From Flavobacteriia bacterium (lineage in GTDB: Bacteria; Bacteroidota; Bacteroidia; Flavobacteriales; Flavobacteriaceae): a stretch of DNA of 11,045 bases. Shown here one piece after another: positions 7,802 through 11,045 of this stretch (positions within the stretch are counted from its first letter, which is position 1; each line of letters begins with the position of its first letter). The stretch spans positions 1 to 11,045 of the forward strand of contig QNYL01000294.1 in the NCBI GenBank assembly GCA_003973375.1, given 5' to 3'. The notes under the pieces are model-generated. The model was not told the DNA's origin. It made no database searches and worked only from the letters and a program-made list of their open reading frames with translations. The position numbers and the translations under genes are program-made.

Positions 7802-8444
7802 TATTAATAATTTCTATTTCTCTTAAGCTGTTTAAAATATGATCGGCTATTACAAAACCTTTATCATTTCTATGCTCCTTGTCGGGAATGGCAATAACTT
7901 TCATTTTAGCCGCCTTAGCTGCCAGAACCCCATTAAAAGAGTCTTCAATTACCAGACATTCTCCGGGTTTAACACCAAGATCTTTTGCTGTTTTTATAAA
8001 AATTTCCGGATGAGGTTTACCGTATTCAAGATGCTCTGCCGAATTGGCCACTTCAAAAACTCCGGTAAGATTAAGTTTTTTAAGAACCGCATTGATCAGG
8101 CTTTTTGCGGAGGATGAGGCTAATGCGACCTTTAGTCCCAGGGTTTTAAAATGTTTTATTGAATCTTCAACACCTTCCAATGGAACACCTTTGGTAAGGA
8201 TCAGCTGAGTGACTCTTTTTAAAATATCATGGGTAACTTCCTCTTTGCTTTTTCCTTGCCATGGCATATTTTCATACCATAATTCAACAACTTCCTCAGT
8301 TCTTAATCCCATGTGCTTAGCACACATTTCATGCGTAAGCGGTATGCCCAGTCCGGCAAAGATCTCGATCTCCGACTGGATCCACAAAGGCTCGGAATCG
8401 ATTAAAACACCATCCATATCGTAAATTACCGCTTTGATCTTCAT
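7794..8444 (-). CDS. hxpB: HAD-superfamily sugar phosphatase, HxpB (YniC)-like
   Basis: This is a cytoplasmic Mg2+-dependent phosphatase of HAD subfamily IA, 216 residues, the normal length. Motif I is DMDGVLIDSEPLW with nucleophile D9 and acid/base D11. Motif II is the serine in LASSS (S110). Motif III is K143 in GKPHPEIF, and motif IV is IEDSFNG with E167 and D168. The cap segment VVELWYENMPWQGKSKEEV (52-70) closely resembles the matching part of Escherichia coli HxpB (YniC), which acts on hexitol phosphates and 2-deoxyglucose-6-phosphate. That makes a small sugar phosphate the likely substrate (inference); beta-phosphoglucomutase is a less likely alternative. Its start overlaps the stop of the upstream SGNH gene as ATGA (4 nt), and its stop overlaps the TTG start of the MBOAT gene, implying coupled translation. 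Its role in an O-acylation operon is unclear. Confidence 0.88.
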   Translation of the reverse strand: MKIKAVIYDMDGVLIDSEPLWIQSEIEIFAGLGIPLTHEMCAKHMGLRTEEVVELWYENMPWQGKSKEEVTHDILKRVTQLILTKGVPLEGVEDSIKHFKTLGLKVALASSSAKSLINAVLKKLNLTGVFEVANSAEHLEYGKPHPEIFIKTAKDLGVKPGECLVIEDSFNGVLAAKAAKMKVIAIPDKEHRNDKGFVIADHILNSLREIEIINIE

Positions 8445-9679
8445 TTTTGTTTTTTTAAATAGTTATCGTATTCTTTCATTAAAGCCGAGAACATCAGATC
8501 GCCGATCAACTGGTAACCTTTATCGGTAAAATGAATCTTGTCCTTTTTGGCAAAACCATTGGTCTCCCAGTTTTTTACAGAGCCCAGTCCGCCCATGATC
8601 TCAAAAAGATCCCACATACCTCCGTTGTATTTTTTAGCCAGACGTATCATCACTTTACGGGCTTCCAGTACTCTTTTATTCGGATATTTTCTTTGAAAAT
8701 AGCTGTCGTTGTTGGTCACGAAAAGGAATTCAGCTTTTGGATTTACTTTTCTGACCCATGAAACGAGTTTGTCATAATTTTCTTCATAGCATTTCGGACA
8801 AAAAGAAGCGTAATAGGCATCATTGATCCCGATACAAAAGATCACCAGATCAGGATGGATGGTTTTGAGTTGATCGACAAACAGTTCATTGCGTAAAAAG
8901 CTATCGGTTTTGGCACCGTTAACTCCAACGGAAGTATAGACAATTCCGGGCTCATCATTTTCCAAACTCATTCCGTAGAGTGTAAAATGGTTTTGATTTT
9001 TCTCGGTTTTTAGAAACTCTACGGATAAAGTATCCGTTTCTTTTTTCAATAAAAATTCGGTAAAACCGATCTCTTTATTAACAACGGTGTTTAAGGGCTT
9101 TTCTGTGAGGAGTCTGATATCAAAACCTGAGGGATCCGTATCGTGAAAGATCCTGATCCTATTGAATTTATAGTTGGTTACAGAATCATGCCGGTAGGCG
9201 ATATTTATGGTTGAAAGGCTGTCTTTTATGGTAACTGTAATTCCGGAAACTCCCCATTTTGCCTGATGTTTTTTTACAGAATTCCGGTAGGATTTCCAGT
9301 TCCCGGTATAGGAGATCTGGAAATTCTTCGGGTTCCAGGTTTTGGCAAGTTTAAAAGGAAAGAAAAATCCCCGGCCTCCGTTCATATTACCGGAGAGTTT
9401 TAAAAAATCTTTCCTAACCTGATCCGGCCAGATCTCGGCCTGAATGTGGGATCCGCCCATCTGCATGATCCTCACTTTTCCTTTTTTAAATTTTAACAGA
9501 CTGTCTAATTTTGAAAAAAAAGTATAAAAACCCGCATCTTTACTGTAAAAATGAATAGTATTTTCATTATAATTCACAAAATTAAAATCCCTGAAGGTCT
9601 CCGCATTGCTCTGAGCTTTGAGCAAAAAGGCAGTAAAGAAAAGTATTAGTGTTAGGATCTTTTTAATGAATTGTATCAT
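8441..9679 (-). CDS. Secreted SGNH/GDSL-type hydrolase-like protein, partner of the MBOAT enzyme
   Basis: An N-terminal signal peptide (about 1-22, basic then hydrophobic, ending LLKA before QS) indicates export. SGNH blocks are recognisable. Block I reads MQMGGSHIQAE with candidate nucleophile S77, where the usual GDS is GGS. Block II glycines lie in SVGVNGAKTDSF (about 250-261), block III is GIND (284-287), and block V is DKIH with D380 and H383. The middle part (about 110-240) looks like an inserted beta-rich carbohydrate-binding-like module (inference). A CPKC motif (294-297) follows block III. The gene overlaps its upstream paralogue by 17 nt and the downstream phosphatase by 4 nt. By analogy with AlgJ, AlgX and PatB it may transfer acyl groups to, or remove them from, an extracytoplasmic glycan. 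Whether it is a transferase or an esterase cannot be decided from the sequence. Confidence 0.85.
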   Translation of the reverse strand: MIQFIKKILTLILFFTAFLLKAQSNAETFRDFNFVNYNENTIHFYSKDAGFYTFFSKLDSLLKFKKGKVRIMQMGGSHIQAEIWPDQVRKDFLKLSGNMNGGRGFFFPFKLAKTWNPKNFQISYTGNWKSYRNSVKKHQAKWGVSGITVTIKDSLSTINIAYRHDSVTNYKFNRIRIFHDTDPSGFDIRLLTEKPLNTVVNKEIGFTEFLLKKETDTLSVEFLKTEKNQNHFTLYGMSLENDEPGIVYTSVGVNGAKTDSFLRNELFVDQLKTIHPDLVIFCIGINDAYYASFCPKCYEENYDKLVSWVRKVNPKAEFLFVTNNDSYFQRKYPNKRVLEARKVMIRLAKKYNGGMWDLFEIMGGLGSVKNWETNGFAKKDKIHFTDKGYQLIGDLMFSALMKEYDNYLKKQK

Positions 9680-11045
9680 TTGGAATTTTATTTTCCGCTT
9701 TTTTCGGTGTTTTATAAGTATTGTATAATTTATAGAATTCTTCTAAAAATATTTTAGAGATCTTCACAGCTCCTTTAGGCGTGAAATGAATATAATCTGA
9801 AGCTCCCAAGGCCGGTTCTGCACTGACCCACTGAGGCATGGAATTTCTTCCACCCATACCTTGATACATATCCCAGAAAAGACAATCGCTGCCCAATGCA
9901 GCATCTTTTAAAGCATCTCTAACAACGGTAAGTTTTGGATGGGTTTTGTAATCTGTTTTATCTTTAACCGACATATCTCCCGGGCCGATTAGAAGAATGG
10001 GTATTCCCGGATTTAATCGTTGCAAATATCTTATTTGTTGTTTGAGCCAGCTACCAAAGTCACTGATCTGTTTTTTGGTTTTGATGTAGGGAATGGTATT
10101 TCCTCCAAATTCGAGCAGGATAAGATCCGGCGACAGGCTTTTATACATTTTACCGAGCAGTTCAGGGTCTTGCCGTGTAAATAAAGTTCCTGAAGAACCC
10201 CGCAAAGGAATATTATCCATGATCACTCCCTTATCGCCTTCCAGAGAAAGAGCAAATACATCAGGACTTTCGGCCCCTTTAAAAGCGATTCTGATCTCAT
10301 TGGGGGTAGGAGGAAAGCTGTTTTTTATAACTTTATATGGGGTGTTGGGGCTGATATTTCCGGATTGCAGTACTTTTCCGTCGGCTGCAATCTCATATTC
10401 AATCTCGTGATTCATATTTCTTAAATAGATGTACAACTGAGAATATTTCTGAATTCTCCGGTAAGATATTTTCGCCTTTTTTAGTTTGATCCAGCCTTCA
10501 AAGATCTTATTGTCAGGATTTTCAGTAGGAATCGGTGTAAACCGGCAAAAACTCATCAGAGCTCCATATTTCATATGTTGCACAGTAGAATCTTTTTTAC
10601 CAAAGCCCACATATCTTTTCCAGTTTCCTGAATGTGTATTGTTCAGTGTCCACTTGGGAGAGACCTGAATTACAGGAAAAAGACCCACTCCGTTGCCTCC
10701 AAATTTCTTTTGCAGATCATTACGGATATAAGAAGTAATTCTGTCGGATTCGATCTGAGAATCGCCATAATGCATGATGCGAACCTTTTTGTTAGCAGCC
10801 TGGTCCAGCTTTGCAAAGAATTTATTCAAACTTTTTAGGGCTTTTTCATTGCCCATGATATGCTTGCTGGCCTTTCTGATCGAATCTCTCTTATGCCGGA
10901 TGGAGTCAAGTTTTTTCTTTATTGCAGCCGAATCCAGTTTTTTGGTTACCACTACCACCGAATCCATGATCTTTTTGATCTCTTTTTCCTCTTCTGAAAT
11001 GGTGTCGGCAGGCATTTTTATGGCTAAAAACTCTTTGGTTGTAGG
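9663..11045 (-). CDS. SGNH/GDSL-type hydrolase-like protein, 5' end beyond the window
   Basis: The frame is open to the right edge with no stop, so the true start probably lies outside. The ATG at 11015 would give 450 residues without a signal peptide, unlike the exported paralogue next door. Numbering here is from that ATG. A charged, probably helical N-terminal stretch (about 8-65) contains repeated K-(K)-L/R-D-S units. Block I is MHYGDSQIES with nucleophile S86. Block II glycines are in PLRGSSGTLF (about 270-279). Block III reads FGGNTI (303-308), giving GGNT where GxND is usual. Block V is DYIH with D407 and H410. It is paralogous to the following gene, which it overlaps by 17 nt, and the blocks occur in the same order. 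It heads the visible part of the SGNH-SGNH-HAD-MBOAT operon and is probably periplasmic or outer-membrane associated. Enzymatic direction and substrate are unknown. Confidence 0.85.
   Translation of the reverse strand, partial: PTTKEFLAIKMPADTISEEEKEIKKIMDSVVVVTKKLDSAAIKKKLDSIRHKRDSIRKASKHIMGNEKALKSLNKFFAKLDQAANKKVRIMHYGDSQIESDRITSYIRNDLQKKFGGNGVGLFPVIQVSPKWTLNNTHSGNWKRYVGFGKKDSTVQHMKYGALMSFCRFTPIPTENPDNKIFEGWIKLKKAKISYRRIQKYSQLYIYLRNMNHEIEYEIAADGKVLQSGNISPNTPYKVIKNSFPPTPNEIRIAFKGAESPDVFALSLEGDKGVIMDNIPLRGSSGTLFTRQDPELLGKMYKSLSPDLILLEFGGNTIPYIKTKKQISDFGSWLKQQIRYLQRLNPGIPILLIGPGDMSVKDKTDYKTHPKLTVVRDALKDAALGSDCLFWDMYQGMGGRNSMPQWVSAEPALGASDYIHFTPKGAVKISKIFLEEFYKLYNTYKTPKKAENKIPNDTIH

Noticed and set aside
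10093..10410. A 105-residue plus-strand open frame within the upstream SGNH gene
   Set aside because: It is opposite conserved SGNH blocks on the minus strand, has no recognisable domain, and has no promoter.

Overview
The window comes from a member of the Bacteroidota, most likely a Flavobacteriia-like or related lineage. Four things point there. The DNA is AT-rich. Gene starts lack clear Shine-Dalgarno sequences. One promoter matches the Bacteroidota-specific pattern TTTG-N19-TAnnTTTG exactly. The proteins also have Bacteroidota flavour: an IF-2 with repeated GKIDL motifs, a tandem universal stress protein, and MBOAT/SGNH pairs. No mobile element, tRNA, rRNA or CRISPR array was seen.

Region 1 (1-400) holds the 3' end of a plus-strand M1-family metallopeptidase gene. 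A perfect 12-bp inverted repeat flanked by A and T tracts follows it and can terminate transcription from both sides. Region 2 (407-4951, minus strand) is the conserved rimP-nusA-infB operon, for 30S maturation, transcription elongation/termination and translation initiation. Its leader (4952-5147) has one excellent promoter followed, about 25-50 nt downstream, by an intrinsic terminator that lies before rimP. This looks like an attenuated leader and is the most interesting non-coding signal here. Region 3 (5207-6037, plus strand) is a divergently transcribed two-domain universal stress protein.

Region 4 (6098 to the right edge, minus strand) is a tightly packed operon of four genes with overlaps of 17, 4 and 8 nt. 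In transcription order these are an SGNH hydrolase-like protein (5' end outside the window), a second secreted SGNH hydrolase-like protein, an HxpB-like HAD sugar phosphatase, and an AlgI-like MBOAT O-acyltransferase that begins with TTG. By analogy with AlgI/AlgJ/AlgX-type systems, the membrane MBOAT would move acyl groups across the inner membrane and the SGNH proteins would place them on, or remove them from, an exported glycan. The substrate is unknown. The phosphatase embedded by overlaps on both sides is the unusual member. A short array of four 8-bp units lies between the stress-protein gene and this operon, where no intrinsic terminator could be seen.

No computation was run. Family calls rest on motifs recognised by eye.
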